From Arthrobotrys musiformis (taxonomy: Eukaryota; Ascomycota; Orbiliomycetes; Orbiliales; Orbiliaceae), in contig JAVHJL010000011.1 in NCBI GenBank assembly GCA_036971715.1, positions 496,001 through 560,000 on the forward strand: a stretch of DNA of 64,000 nt, given 5' to 3'. Below the pieces are notes generated by a model. It saw nothing but the letters and a program-made list of their open reading frames with translations, had not been told where the DNA came from and ran no database searches. The translations under genes and the position numbers were made by a program. The first letter of the stretch is position 1, and the number at the start of each line of letters is the position of its first letter. Positions 47,293-59,870 of this stretch are shown here, piece after piece.

Positions 47293-48636
47293 ATCCCAAA
47301 AATCCTCTATTCTATCTAAAGTGGAGGCTGGGGGGATCTATTACACTATCAAAAAAAAGTCTCACCCAATAAGACTGCAAGAATCCCTCTCTTTTTTTCT
47401 CAATTTACTTTCCCAGGTTACATTTTTGCATGAAGGCTATTACTAAAAAAGATTAAGTATACATGTACCATGTAATCAACGACTTTGATACCCCATGCAT
47501 TGAAATTCCTTCAAGACATGCTAGCTTAGCTGAACCCGACTGATCGCGGTTATCGTGTTTCTCAATTTTTCGATGCGGTTGTTTTTAGCTGTTGAAGTTC
47601 TTATGGTTTATAGGTGGCTGGTAAAGACGGATCGATAACGTTATATATCCCGTACTCAAATGTTGGGGACTCGAATATTGTGTCCTCCGCTATCCGTCTT
47701 GATTAAAAGCGACAAGGAAAGGTTTAGTAGATCTGTAGATATGTGATTGGAATCCATCTACATGGGTTTTACATGCGCATAACCGCCAGTTCGCATGAGC
47801 TTCCAGTCATATGAAGGATTCGACAAGACTCTAGACTCCCCTCTCCATCTCTCAATCAAAATCCAGAAAGTCGAAGACCTTCGAAGACCCTTTCTATCAA
47901 AGTAATCCCGGATTTTAGATTTAAGTAAAATCATCTCTAGCCATCACTCTAATAACACTCTACACATCTCTCCTAATTCTCTTGTACATACGCTTTCCAG
48001 CTAGCTATCTCTAGCTATACTTAAAAGCTTAAAGTGTATAATTAATTCAAAAGCAATCTCCTTACTCCAAAATAACTATCCCCACTAAACCCAAACAACA
48101 GGACCTATAACCTCCTCGAGATGATCTGTAATTGATGAACATTTACCGTCTGCCTAACGCTGCACCCCTGACGTATGCACCGTGCATGTGAAAACACCCA
48201 TCAGTGCATTGCGCAAAGGATAAGTAAGGAGCAACGGATTAAAATACGGAAGCAAGGGGGTGAACTTTGTAACCACATCACATCACCAATTATGCAAGTA
48301 ACAAAAAAGAGGTCACACGTGTACAAAACCTTCAAGAACTTAGAAAGAAGAAAACGTCGTTTAAAAAAAAGGCTCAATGTTGATATCGTATGGATGTAAG
48401 GGACAGCTAATGGGTACGCCTATACCCGCATTCCGCGAGTACCCCCTTAGAGCTTCCTTTTTTCGTAAAAATCAAGACGACAACGATGAATTCCACAATC
48501 GATGATCGTTGTATAACAGCGACATTAAACCGGCCATGGGGAAACTATATCCGAGCCCAGGTCCAAAACCTACAAACAAAAAAAAGAGATTCGTAACTTT
48601 GATGCAAAAGACAATGTAGGCGGGTATCGAACCCAT
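47293..48636. other. Intergenic, no gene seen
   Basis: AT-rich, stop-rich DNA. One short ORF at 48175-48399 has no supporting feature. The end is the Smp3 3' flank. Confidence 0.5.
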
Positions 48637-50488
48637 TCACAACTCCTTCTCCTCATTACTCCCCACCACCTTCTTCTCACCGTGTATACGGCCACAGCCC
48701 GGTCTAACAACCTCATAAACCACAATCCCCCTCTTCCCCACGACCCTACGTATTGTATCCACAACCCCATCATCCCCAAAGTCCATATCATCAAGATTCA
48801 AATGCTTTCTATACTCCCAAACCTTCTCTATCCTCCCCTGATCCGCCAACGCCTCAACCCCCCTCGCACTACCCGGTATCACCAAAAGCCCCCTCCCACC
48901 TCCACACCCCATCCTCTCAATCACCTCCACTTCTTTAAAAACTTTCATAACAGACCCACCCATCAAATCCACCGTCTCCACTTCCCGTCCTTTACTACCA
49001 AGCAACCATGTCGGCGGTTTATATGTTTTCCACCAAACCACCCTTCCCACATTACTCTCCGAGGCGATGAATAATTGCGCCGGCACGACGCCGCCTTGGT
49101 GGTATACCCCCATCAACACCCCAAAGATAACATTAAACACAGCCCAAGCCCCCATCCACCGTCTCCTCCACACCCCAACCCTCGGCAACGATATCGAAGA
49201 TAACAAAAGTGGTACAGCAGGTATCAAAAACCTAGCTTCCTGGTGTTTTATCATCGATAATATCATCACGCCCGAAGTGGCGGATTGGAGGGGTATATAT
49301 GTCCATATCGAACCTTTATTCACCCCACCCTTTCCTCTTCTCGAATCTTGCGAATCGTATTCTTTTTCTTCCTCTTCTTCGTCCTCTTCTTTGTTCTTGC
49401 CGTCGCCGTTGAGGTTTAGAATTAGAAGTGCTAGTGGTATCATGGCGGGGCCGAGTAATTGCGGTAGGTTGATGAGGATGTGGGTGTAGAATGGGTGGAG
49501 GCCATGTTGTGCTAGATTCTCGGTTTGTGAATTGTAGGCGATGTTATTTAGAGGGGTTATTATTAGGTCTGGGAGGGAGAGGGAGGAGATTGGACGTTGG
49601 GTGTAGAGGTGTGTATCTAATGCTATGAAGGCGGCGCTGAGGGCTAGAGCTGGGATTGTGAAGGCGAAGAGCGAGGATGGACTGTTCATCATATATTAGT
49701 GACGTTGTTTTCTTGCCTTTTTGGGAATTTTGGGGGGCGTACTATGTGAAGAAGTGCTTGAGGAGTGATAATCCGGGCAGTATTAAAAATGCTGGGAATG
49801 TGATCCTATTGAACGTCCCGAACACGGTGAAGATGGCTAGGAGAATGCAGTTCCTTATCGATGGGGCCTTTTTTCACCTTTCCCATTAGCTATCAATTCT
49901 CCCAACTTATTTGAAAGATATTTGAAGTAGAAAATACCTTGGCTTCCACGATTCTTTTCAAAAACACCAAGCTCCAGAGTAAGACGACAGTCTCGACGGA
50001 ATTCGAGAATGACCGTGTCTGAATACTCCAAGTCACCCACGAGCTCGCGGTCAGCAACAAGCCCCCATTCGGCATCGTCGCAGATCCGAGTTCCAGCAGC
50101 GCCCAGTCCTCTAATATAATACCAAAAAGTCAATACAAACTCCAAATACCTATTTATATAATATAAAGAGGGACATACCATAAACCATGGAAAAGAAATA
50201 AAACAGCAGCCGGACCGCATAAAACAGCATCGCAGGACTGGGATTCCCATTCGCAATCCACTGCAACAAAGTCATGGGCATGGCGTACACCGCCAACAAC
50301 GGTACGTAACTCCGTATAGGGTTTTCCGCCGTGAACTCCCACGTCTTGGTGACCTTCCAGCCGAAGTGTTCGCCGGCGACTACTTCAGGACCTTGGAAGT
50401 GTTCGTCCGGGTGGATGTAAGATGGGGTGAGGGCGAAGTAGAGCCGGGCGAGGGCTAGGGAAAGGTATAATCGTCGTTTCCACGCCAT
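48637..50488 (-). CDS. SMP3: GPI mannosyltransferase 4 (Smp3/PIG-Z, GT22 family)
   Basis: ER-membrane enzyme that adds the fourth, side-branching alpha-1,2-mannose to the GPI core from dolichol-phosphate-mannose, required for phosphoethanolamine transfer in fungi. Four exons: 50488-50179, 50110-49938, 49867-49743, 49681-48637; introns 61-70 nt; 550 aa. The first luminal loop carries the GT22 signature HPDE (residues 26-29, SYIHPDEHFQGPEVVAGE). Further signatures: EDWALLELG, VTWSIQTRSFSNSVETVVLLWSLV, FGTFNRITFPAFLILPGL, and HQEARFLIPAVPLLLSS with GVLMGVYHQGGVVPAQ. Multiple hydrophobic spans fit the family. The acidic insertion KNKEEDEEEEEKEYDSQD is species-specific. Neighbours are unrelated. 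Confidence 0.93.
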
Positions 50489-51509
50489 ATTCGCATGGAA
50501 GTCGTTATAACTATAGTCCTAAGTACCTATTCCGAGGTGGGCTTTTTGCGGTTGTATGTTATCGTCGGAGTTTAGGTAGTTCTTCTCGGGATAAGCCAGG
50601 TTAAGCTCCAAGACATGCAGCTCGAGCGATATCCAGAACTTCGAATATAAACCGTGTCGTCGATAGTTCTATATATCGTCCCAGTATCCACCCACGTTCC
50701 TTCCTTCCTTCTTATATCCCCTCCAACTGCTCCCAACAGTCAACTATTTTTCTTATACCAAAAAGCTGTCCAGGTTGTTTTCCGTCGCGGTAGTCTAGTC
50801 CCAAGCTTGGCCTTCTCGGAAAATCAACCTGTCTGCCCTCGCTAAAATGCTTGTGTCCGCTCTTTATACGAAACGAAAAACAAAAAAAAAAAAATGCGAC
50901 ACCGCCCCGCGACGGATATACGTAAGATCGCAGACTCCACAAAAGGGTGATAGAGTGATAAACCGGAGTCGAGCGGGATGGGAAGATGCCCGCGATGCTG
51001 TATACCAAGTATGTACTTTGTCTTATGTACTCGAGTAGGTATGTCTGGAGGAGGAGTATTCGGAGGGGTGGAACGAGTCGTGCCAGCGGCCTGTCTTTGT
51101 ACTCTGCGCGTGCTGTTGGATTTAATGCTGACAATAATATTAATTAATCTTTATCGAGACCGGCGCCAGGAACAGGAACAGAAACAGAGTCAGAAACAAC
51201 GTGTGGCCGTTCCCACGTTTTTGATACGCCGAACAGAAACGTTGAACGACGACGGCAATCAGCTCAGATCAGACCAGAAAAAAGGAGACGATGAAGCTCT
51301 TATTAAAAGGATGTTTAAAAAGGAAAACGTGGTCAGAACTAAAATAAAAATTAAATTAAAAAAAAAAAAAAAAAAAAAGATAGCTTGTCTTGTAGTCTAT
51401 AGAATCTAGCTATGGTGCACATGCATGGCCATGGAGGAGACATCCCTTCCCCTATCTCTCGACTCGACTGCATTAGTCTCCCCCATAATATATGGCCATC
51501 CCTCGTCGG

Positions 51510-51540
<31 letters not shown>

Positions 51541-52880
51541 GGTGGAAGACTGCTGGGGCTAAAGAACGCACGGTGATATCAACGATGTCAAGTACATACT
51601 TTTATCCTCAGCCTGGTCTCTGCAGTGGTTGGGCGGTGTATTGTATTAGTGGTGGTGATAAGATAGCAGAAAAAACACCCCTCAACCAACCATCCGTGCC
51701 ACGGAGGTTCCCCACATGCGATTACTTCATACTAACCCTCCTGCTGATATCATGATGCCACCGTCATTGGATCACGGGCCCTCAGCCAGAAAATGTAAAC
51801 AGAGGCCATCCAAGATCCCGATAATTGCAGTCGAACCGGGTTACTCGTCGTCAAACCAGTGGTTGATATCGAGCCTGCAGTACCATACATGCCATGCGGT
51901 CACCCGATCACAAAACCACATGCCTCAAACTCAACTACACGAAAACCCACGCAAAAATTATCGTGATCGGATATTTTCCACATGGAAATTTAGATTCGGA
52001 ATGGAAGGTCACGTTTTCTACGGAATCAAGAGATTTCCTCGGAACCCCTCAGCATATCCATTCTGTCGTCCTGCATAGTTATATACTTCATCGAAAGAAC
52101 CGTACCAACAGCGATAACAGAGCAGTCAAAAGTAATGACCTCCCGCTAACCACTAACCTCAAATATGAAGCACGAGCACAAGCACTTGCAAAATACGGAC
52201 CTCACAAAAGAAATAAACTCAAATGCAAAAGGAAATAATATGTTTAAGGAATTTTTTTCTTCGTTCTGTTCATTAAGAATACAAATAAACGTCCGTCTCC
52301 TTCCATTCCCCTCTGTCAAAAAGGAAAAAAACCGCCTCCCCACAATCCTTCTTTTTTCTCTTCATTTTATCCACCGTAATATATTCATATTGCCATCCTC
52401 GTAAAAGCCTTTTCATAAAGGAAAATTAAAAGGAAGAAAAAAAAGAGGTTCCGAGTATTTGAAAAGTGTTTAAAAAGGTTTAAAGAGGAAAAGGGAAAAA
52501 TGTGTGTTTTTGTGAATTTGGTTTTTTATATCTGCCAGAGTGTGAAACAAAAAAGAAACATCAACGTTCTCCTAGTATGTCTAGTCGCCCGTAAGGGTTG
52601 TCATAGATATCCCCCGCTACCACCAATCCATTGTTCGTTCGAAAGGGTTGTCATAGTCGTGGGTTCATCAATTGGGTAATCGTCGGTATTCGAATGATGA
52701 TATCTTGTCGTTCCTTCATTCCCCATCCTCTTCTCAAAGATCCTTGGAAAGCTTGGGATATTTGGGTTTTCATTGTCGGTAATAAATAGTGGAAGCTCGA
52801 GGGTGTGGGGAGCTGAGGACTTCTTGGATCATTCGATCGGCGACTAAAGGCAAAGAGGCATGACCGAGAGAGCGAGACGT
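50489..52880. other. Intergenic with long poly-A runs
   Basis: No gene seen. Short ORFs on the plus strand (50978-51409, 51894-52238) have no domain. Two homopolymer A runs lie at 51358-51378 and 51513-51540. Confidence 0.5.
51513..51540. repeat. Poly-A run (28 nt)
   Basis: Uninterrupted A homopolymer; a second run of 21 A lies at 51358-51378. Two such runs about 135 nt apart could be retroposon tails, but no target-site duplication or coding relic is visible. Confidence 0.9.
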
Positions 52881-53022
52881 TTATTTGCTATCATCCATCA
52901 ATGTTAGTCTTCATTCCTTCGCGATCTGAAGATAGAGGGGTAAAAACTTACGAGCGAGCTCTGGTCTTTCTTCTCTTACGCTTTAATCTGCGAACGCGCT
53001 TCTTTCTCCACTTTGCTCTCAT
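52881..53022 (-). CDS. RPL41: 60S ribosomal protein eL41 (25 residues)
   Basis: The smallest eukaryotic ribosomal protein, a single basic helix bridging the two subunits. Exon 1 53022-52952 and exon 2 52887-52881 with an intron of 64 nt (GTAAGT, branch CTAAC, ATAG) encode MRAKWRKKRVRRLKRKRRKT followed by RARSK. The intron splits the Ser codon and the final exon is only C-AAA-TAA, so the gene is easy to miss. A leader intron 53111-53034 (GTATGT, branch CTAAT, TTAG) ends 11 nt before the ATG, as is common for fungal ribosomal protein genes. Confidence 0.95.
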
Positions 53023-53033
53023 CTTGTCGGTTG

Positions 53034-53111
53034 CTAATACCCAAGAAGAAAGTAATTAGTATCTCGATGAGGACTCTTATCGATGAATGGATGGATGGGA
53101 AGAGAACATAC
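53034..53111 (-). other. Leader intron of the eL41 gene
   Basis: 78 nt with GTATGT donor, ACTAAT branch and TTAG acceptor on the minus strand, directly upstream of the eL41 start. Confidence 0.75.
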
Positions 53112-54239
53112 AGTGCTGACTTGATGAGGTTGGTTGATGATGAGAGGTTGTGTGTGAAGGAAAGGGAAGAGGAGGAGCAGGCAAGAAATGTTGGTGAGGT
53201 AATAGATAGCCCAAGTGTTGTTGCCGTCGCTGTGGGGAAAACGCCAAGAAATTGCGGTTTAGCCCTACGTCACGTGAGACTTCCAAAATCCAAAATCCAA
53301 CAATGCGGGGCAGGGAAGAACGTTACTCAAGCTCGTCTGACCTGACAAACGGTCGTCGAAGAGCTCGGCCGGCTCCTTGCGTCGGGATTGGAAGGCGGTT
53401 TTGATACTTCTATTGTAGTTTCTTTCATAGTTTCTATTGGCAGGGAGTCTCGTGACCAATACTTCTATTCCATAGCCTACCTACTAAGCTACCTAGCTTA
53501 TGGTCCAAGACCAGCTCTAGGGATCTATCGATAATGATAACGGTATTGGGACCTGACTGCAGGCCTGAGAAGCATACTAGGAGAGTCCATCCGGTCTCGC
53601 ATAAGACATATATCCTACGAATGACGGCGTAGACCTTCAGTCGTCACCTCAGACAGTACTAGTACATGATTCCCATCCCATCCTCGACGGCATTAACCGG
53701 CTCAAATATGCTGTATCAGAAACTAGTTGACCGGGTCGCAGCGTGATCCAAGTACAGGATATCATTGGACGAAATTAGAAGACTTAATAAGACACTTTAT
53801 TCATTAATTATCAATCATGTGTGGTCGTTACGCCTCATTTCATTACAAGAAGTCCGCCAGCGATAAAGATGTCGTAACATAAAATAGAATCGAGGCATCC
53901 TTTGAGATGCCCCTAGTGATAAGGAAATGAAAAGAGTTGAGGGAAGAATAGAAGAGGATAAAGTGAGAAGGAAAGGAAAGGGAAGGGTAGAGAAGAGAAG
54001 GAAGAAGAGGACATTCATGAACCCGAAAATGCAAATAGGTCATCCGAAAGTTGAAGTTCATGAATGTAAGCGTAAGAAGATTCGTTATTCAATCCATCCA
54101 TGCATAATATCACCTCCTCCTCCAGCGCACCTATCATCCCTATACACCAGTTAGCTAGGTCCATTTCGAGTGTATATAGTTGTAAAACATACTCCTCCAC
54201 CATCTTCTGGTGCGCCTCTTCCATTTCGTAGATACCCCC
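53112..54239. other. Intergenic, eL41 upstream region
   Basis: Presumed eL41 promoter near 53112-53350; the rest has no supportable gene. ORFs near 53815-54224 on both strands are mutual shadows. Confidence 0.5.
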
Positions 54240-54443
54240 CTAATCGAAAGCCCGCCAAATAACCCTAAAGGTCCAGATCATCACCAATGTGATAAGCATC
54301 GCCAAGGTGATGCCTTCCTTTGACCCCAGCATCTCGAGCACCCTATCCGTACACTCCGACCCATTGGAGCCGGCCTGAGCCAGCATCTGAATTTGATCGA
54401 TCGGCATTTTTGATAGATATTCGGTGTATGCAAAGGTACCCAA
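54240..54443 (-). CDS. Possible small single-span membrane protein
   Basis: 67-aa ORF starting MGTFAYTEYLSKMPIDQIQMLAQAGSNGSECTDRVLEMLG and ending with a hydrophobic helix (ITLAMLITLVMIWTFRVIWRAF) and FD. Its composition looks real, and the membrane segment is clear, but I recognise no family and it could be one exon of a longer gene. Confidence 0.3.
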   Translation of the reverse strand: MGTFAYTEYLSKMPIDQIQMLAQAGSNGSECTDRVLEMLGSKEGITLAMLITLVMIWTFRVIWRAFD

Positions 54444-56209
54444 ATATCCACAATTGATTTGAGAAAGATGTCAAAAGGAAAAAAATAGATGGTAGAGTAG
54501 GAGATGGGAGTACTTGTCTGGGGTGCTGTAGTCGGAGAAGGTAGGTCCCAAAGGGCGTTTAGATACAAGTAGTTGGGAGGGAAATAAAGTGTCGAAAATA
54601 GATGCTATCGTCTACGGAGATAGTCCAGCAGCTGGGAGAAATGATCCGTAGGCTTCCTTCATCTCCAGCGGGAAACTATATCGTAGAAAGATTGCGAAGA
54701 CCAAAGTATCCAACAGTGGATATTCTATCTCGCTCCAACTATTGCCTTGTCTCTAGCGGGGTTTCTATTTGAGTTTTCAAGAGGTTTGTTAATATTCCGT
54801 CGTCATATCAAGAAAGGAGAGAGATGATGAGGTAGGTTAGGTAGATACCTTGTATACTCCACGAGCAATGTACTCGAGGAGCCTTGGGAATAGAGAGAGG
54901 TGATCGAAAATGCTTTGCCGTGGAGTAATCGCAGTTAGGGTGCTCCTATTCGTCGCGGTGTGCCATCGTCCAGCACAGTGATCTCAAAAAAGTTCGCCAG
55001 CTTCGTAGATTTCAGCTTGAACCAAGCTGTATTGGTCGTTTGTGAGCGTTTGGTAGTAGGTTGGAAGTCGCGGTTGCACGTGGGTATGCTGAGGGCGCCG
55101 AGATAGCGACTGCGGTTGCGGTGGCCAGCTATGGAAGTTTGTTTGGTAAGGAACTTTTAAAGGGAACCCTGCCAACAGAAGCAAAAAATATGACGACAAA
55201 ATAAAATAGTCCCGTTCGTCGCAAAGAGATTCCTTGTCGCAAAAGTTCGGATGTTGTGATGAAGAGGGTCAAGCAAGCCAAGATGCCTATTTTCGCAGTC
55301 GGATGGGGGTTCTCGCCTATATAAACGGCCCCAAGCTGTCAGCCTTTCCCTTCCCTCCCCCCAGCTCCAAAGCAGGTAGGCTCGCAAGCTTGTTCGTCAT
55401 ATCCAACCAAACAAGCAATTTTAAGGTTCTATCCAAGCTCGCAAAGCTGCAAGGCAAGCTAGGAAAATGTGGGTCCCATCCTCCAAGGTATGATCAGACA
55501 AGCCAGCAATGAGCAAGCAACACCGCAGCGACCTGGCCGACTTACATAACTCTCCTCAACGGTTGGACAAGATGTGGAATACTCCGAACACAGGCCGATT
55601 TTCGCTCTCCTTAGTACGGAGGTGATATGGAGTAGCACAGCCCCAATTTTCTCCCCTCTCGATTTTCAAATGGGTAAATGCCTGTCTGACCTGAGGTATA
55701 TGTATCGTGTGCAAGTATCTCCCGCGAAGCAGTTTGAGAAGACTGACGGGAAAGCAAAAGCCAAGGTTAGTCAGTTTGGTTACGTTTGCTACAAATCCCA
55801 AACAAAACCTTATCACCTGCCCGTTTCTTTTGCGCCGGCGGATCCTTTCTTCCGTCCCTATGAAGTTTTAATCGCGTAATGAGCGGCGGAGTGGCCGGAT
55901 ATGTGGACGGAAGTATGCAAGCAAATGTTATCGTCGACGGTATTGTCCTAGCTGAGGTTTGGTAGCACAGCAGCGACGAGATACGATATCAAACCGTTGG
56001 CCAGAACCGCAGAATTTCGCAGGAAAATCCTCACCGTCCGACAAGTCCTTCCGATCCAACTGTTAAACGGCTGCGGAGAACCAAAAAGAGTTAGCAGTTG
56101 CGCCATACAAAGCTTAGTCGATACTTTTAGAAGCTGCATCATCTCGTTCGAAATCCCCAACATACCAACACAAAAATCATCTTGGCTGGGAAATCTCCAT
56201 AGTTGCAAT
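54444..56209. other. Intergenic, no gene seen
   Basis: ORFs at 55157-55387 (-), 55234-55512 (+), 55574-55879 (+) and 55556-55816 (-) overlap on opposite strands without domain or splice evidence. No feature supported. Confidence 0.45.
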
Positions 56210-56920
56210 TTATGCAGTCGTTTCCGCTGGGATCTCAAAATTCACAACTTCGCCTTCTCCCTTCAGAAGCTCCACAATAGTCTTCGTAGTATCCCGTAGA
56301 ACCGCCTCGGCTATGCCAGTGAGCTTCCAAGCTTCCATCCATTCCTCCTTCTCGTCGTTTCCTTTTACCCACCCTGCATACTTAGTGCAGCTTTGTAGAA
56401 GGTACCTCTGCCTTATTTCCTCCGTATTGGCAAGATGATACCCATATACGGGGTAGTCGTTTCGTGAACGGTGTTCTGAATTCCGATATAGCATCTGAAG
56501 TATCTCGTTTTCGTAGACGTTGTTTCGGTTTCCGATTATTAAAATAACCAGGTTGCCTTTATCCTTCTCACCAGGAAAACGTGATAACATAGTTTCTCCC
56601 CGGATAATTACGTACAACGTCCACCCTTTTTTCCTTGCTTTGTCTATCGACTTCGGACTCGTGTCGTCTGCTACCTCTTTCGGTTCGTCCTGTATCTTGG
56701 CGGGTATGATAACCACCTGGTGGCCCTCGAAGTCTTTCTCGTAAAGCATATGGTCTGTTTCCACGGTTCTTATAGAACTCGCTAGATCTTCGAGGAAGAA
56801 GGGCGTGCATATCGTTATTGGGGTTAGCGGCCTATGTTTCTCCTTGGCTTTGGAGAGGTAGCTGGTTATCAGGTGGTGATGGTACTTTGCAGGATGCCAG
56901 CGGGCGCTCGTGAGGTCCAT
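56210..56920 (-). CDS. Hypothetical protein, 236 residues, no recognised family
   Basis: Intact ORF beginning MDLTSARWHPAKYHHHLITSYLSKAKEKHRPLTPITICTPFFLEDL and ending VVNFEIPAETTA. The mix of alternating beta-like segments (GHQVVIIPAKI, WTLYVIIRGET, GNLVILIIGN) and amphipathic helices suggests a compact alpha/beta fold. No signal peptide, membrane span or cysteine pattern. It stands alone between gene-poor tracts. A 236-codon ORF is unlikely by chance in this stop-rich region, so I think it is a real lineage-specific gene, function unknown. Confidence 0.6.
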   Translation of the reverse strand: MDLTSARWHPAKYHHHLITSYLSKAKEKHRPLTPITICTPFFLEDLASSIRTVETDHMLYEKDFEGHQVVIIPAKIQDEPKEVADDTSPKSIDKARKKGWTLYVIIRGETMLSRFPGEKDKGNLVILIIGNRNNVYENEILQMLYRNSEHRSRNDYPVYGYHLANTEEIRQRYLLQSCTKYAGWVKGNDEKEEWMEAWKLTGIAEAVLRDTTKTIVELLKGEGEVVNFEIPAETTA

Positions 56921-59870
56921 CCTTTCCTTAGGACTCCTTCGTTTGATAAATTATGGATGAATGCCTGGAATAGTGAGGAGTAAAGTATGTAGACAGCTAT
57001 TGAGCGAAGTATCTGATACTGAAGATGTTGGACTCCGGAGCTCCTGATGAAGCTAGGAAGCGGTGCCACTGAATTACTGAGAATTAGTGACGTTCTAGAT
57101 TAACTCCAACACGAGCGTTGGCACAATTCCAACAAACTGATTCACACATTAGATCTATAGATCCATGGATCGCAAATGTTAAAGATATTGAAACGCCCGC
57201 CCAGCGCTGCGGATGGTGGAGTAGTCTAGAAATACTCTTGAGACTAGCCTCGAAGTATAGTACGACTATCTAGAATGTTGTAGAATCTAATTTGCTATTC
57301 TTGTCCTGGATATCTGGATGCATATCGAGCTTGCGGAATTACTTGTATCTTCTACACATAGAGAGTATGTTTGAGACACCGGGTCATTTGTATACGTACA
57401 AGACTATATGGCCTACATATATATCGAATCACTATTACATTGCACAGGGCTGAGGGGTAAGTTATAAAACGCAAAATAGACGGATCCTTGCGCGTGCTTG
57501 GGTTACACAGAGCGGAGCTGCGCAGGTTCGGATTCGAGCGCGAACGGTCCTGAGCTGAGCTGAATTCAATCAAACTTATAAGGACCATATGAATTGCTCG
57601 GATTTATATGTATAGGCTCCATAGGACTAGGAAACTCAAAACATAGGTGCAGCGTACTAAGAAGCCGGCCTAGTTAAGTACACGCTATCACTGACTAGCG
57701 TAGCCTCGAGCTTGCATTCACTAGGTGCCTAGGCTGTTGGGTTAAAATGGTAGCATTTAAAATACTACACACTGCAACACACGAGCGACCCAAACCGCTA
57801 ATAAGCACACCTCAAAAAGCTTCATATACTCAAACATAATGAAATTTGCGAAGAAGACTTCAGCCAACTGATACGGTACTTATGTAAACCAATCTCCGCA
57901 AAATAGAATAGTTTCGGCGTCACTTTTACCCTGGCTCAAGGTTTTGACAATTGTACCGGTGGCAACGCCCGCACAAATTCAATTGGGGCTCGCTAGTTGT
58001 GAAATTAATTTGTCCCGAGGCCGAGGTCGACTAGGAATCTGTTGGCTACCTACTTTGGGCACCATCCGAAGGCCAGGTATCGCTTTGGGTTATATACGGT
58101 TCACGAAACCCGTCATTTTTGCTGCTAATTTGACTCGTATACAGACTTGAGAGCTGCTGATACGTCTGTATATACGTTGTATGCGTGTGTATACATACAC
58201 CCAACCACTAGACAGAGCTTCCTAAAGGTAATGCGTGTTCTTTTTTAATAGTTTGCCCCCTAGGCCTAACAGAGCTGTAGAGTTTAACGAGAACTCGGCC
58301 TAGCCTCTAAGTATTCGGATTTAATTCAAATATGGACTTATTGGGGTGTTTTTGTCTCGTACCCGGAGTGTTTTGGAGGGTTAATAAACCCCTTTATAGT
58401 GTCGGAGTCGGCAAAGGCCCGTTATGCACCATGGCCTGACTCCGTTACTATCGCTATTAGCAATAAAATCGCAAAACGCCATATCGCCTAGCTTACGGAG
58501 TTGAAGCTCCGTACCTAAAAAAGTAAGATCTAACCAGAAGAAGCCTAAGGTATTGCTAAGGTAATGAATTATTGTCAACTCGCGAAGTGCGGCTTTAATT
58601 TCGACACGGAAACTAACGGAAGGTGCTGGCTAGCCTCAAAACAAGGCGCTCCTACTATAGCGGTTTAGATCTGTAGCTAGAGTTGTTTGGGTGCTATGCA
58701 TATAAGCGATACCTGGGTGGCCTTGAGAAAACATGGACAATTAATGGCAAAGTTTAAAGGCCGCATGAACTACTCCATATTCTTCCATGCCTGGGGCATG
58801 TCCGACACGTCGCAGGAACAAGACTCATTTCGACAAGGTAGTCTCGATTTAATTGGATGGACCTATATCCGGATATAAGTTTTCTCGATTGCATTGGCCG
58901 GGGCATCTCGTACTGCGCGAACCTTAATTTCGCCAAGCTAAGGGAAGAGCGAAACACTCTCATGAGCTAAACCCAACTTCACATCTTGCATCCTGCGCAG
59001 CTGCGGTAATTTCTAAGGTGACGCCTATACACATGTATACACTGCCCCAGCCTTCTCTTTAGCTGGGCGCTGGGTGGAGGGTCGGGCTAATACAAGATGC
59101 ATGATTCGTCGAATGTCACTGATGCAAGGATACGTAAATTTTGAACGGAGAAAGAACAATCAGGCAACCCCAAGCGAATAGAGCGGCAGGGACTCTAAAT
59201 GCAATACATGTTGTCAATACAGGCGAACAATTTAAGCATTGAGTAATATCACAAACCACATCTTGCATGTGTGCTACCCTCCCACGATCTGAATTTACGC
59301 TCGGGGCCTCGCTTATCTGCATTTTCGCTCTCATTTTTCATCACACCATGCATTAACGAGCTCTTAGCCGCACATTTGTTTGGACGCCACAAAACGGGAC
59401 CCTGAACGCCAAAAACTTCGAACGTCTCTGGATGTGACATTAAAGCTTGGCGCAGTGGGCCCTTGACATCGGATTTAAGGCTTGAGAAGCTTGTCTTTAG
59501 GCCTAGCCGCTCTTCTTGTTTGCAATTTGCACGATGAAGATTATGGTGCCATATATGCATACCCCGTGTACATACTGTGGGTCCGGAATAAACAAGCTTG
59601 TACAAGTTCTGTTTGGTCCATGGTTCTGCAAAACCATTGAAGTCGGCATGGAGTAATTATCAATTGCGAGAATTGCCAGGGTTCGGTTAGAAAATGCGGC
59701 GAACCTCAACCATTGGGCGAGGCTTGTCTCCGCGGAGGGTACAATATATAAAGGCCCAATATGGCGTTCCACGAACCATGAGCCTTGAGTTAGTAGTCAG
59801 GGCATAGCCTATATCCTCGAACTGCAGTGCTGCTTTTTTCTATAGTGGTACATATAAATCTTGTTTAGCA
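56921..59870. other. Gene-poor tract before the protease gene
   Basis: About 3 kb of stop-rich DNA. ORFs such as 57944-58150 (+) and 59249-59605 (-) have no domain. A TATATAAAG motif near 59746 lies about 125 nt before the protease start and may be its TATA box. Confidence 0.45.

Noticed and set aside
48600..48680. GGTTCGATACCC on the minus strand, resembling a tRNA T-arm
   Set aside because: Only a partial T-arm can be formed; no acceptor stem, anticodon arm or D-arm fits around it, and it overlaps the last codons of the smp3 gene.
51358..51540. Two poly-A runs as possible retroposon tails
   Set aside because: No target-site duplications, reverse transcriptase relic or processed-gene similarity next to them.
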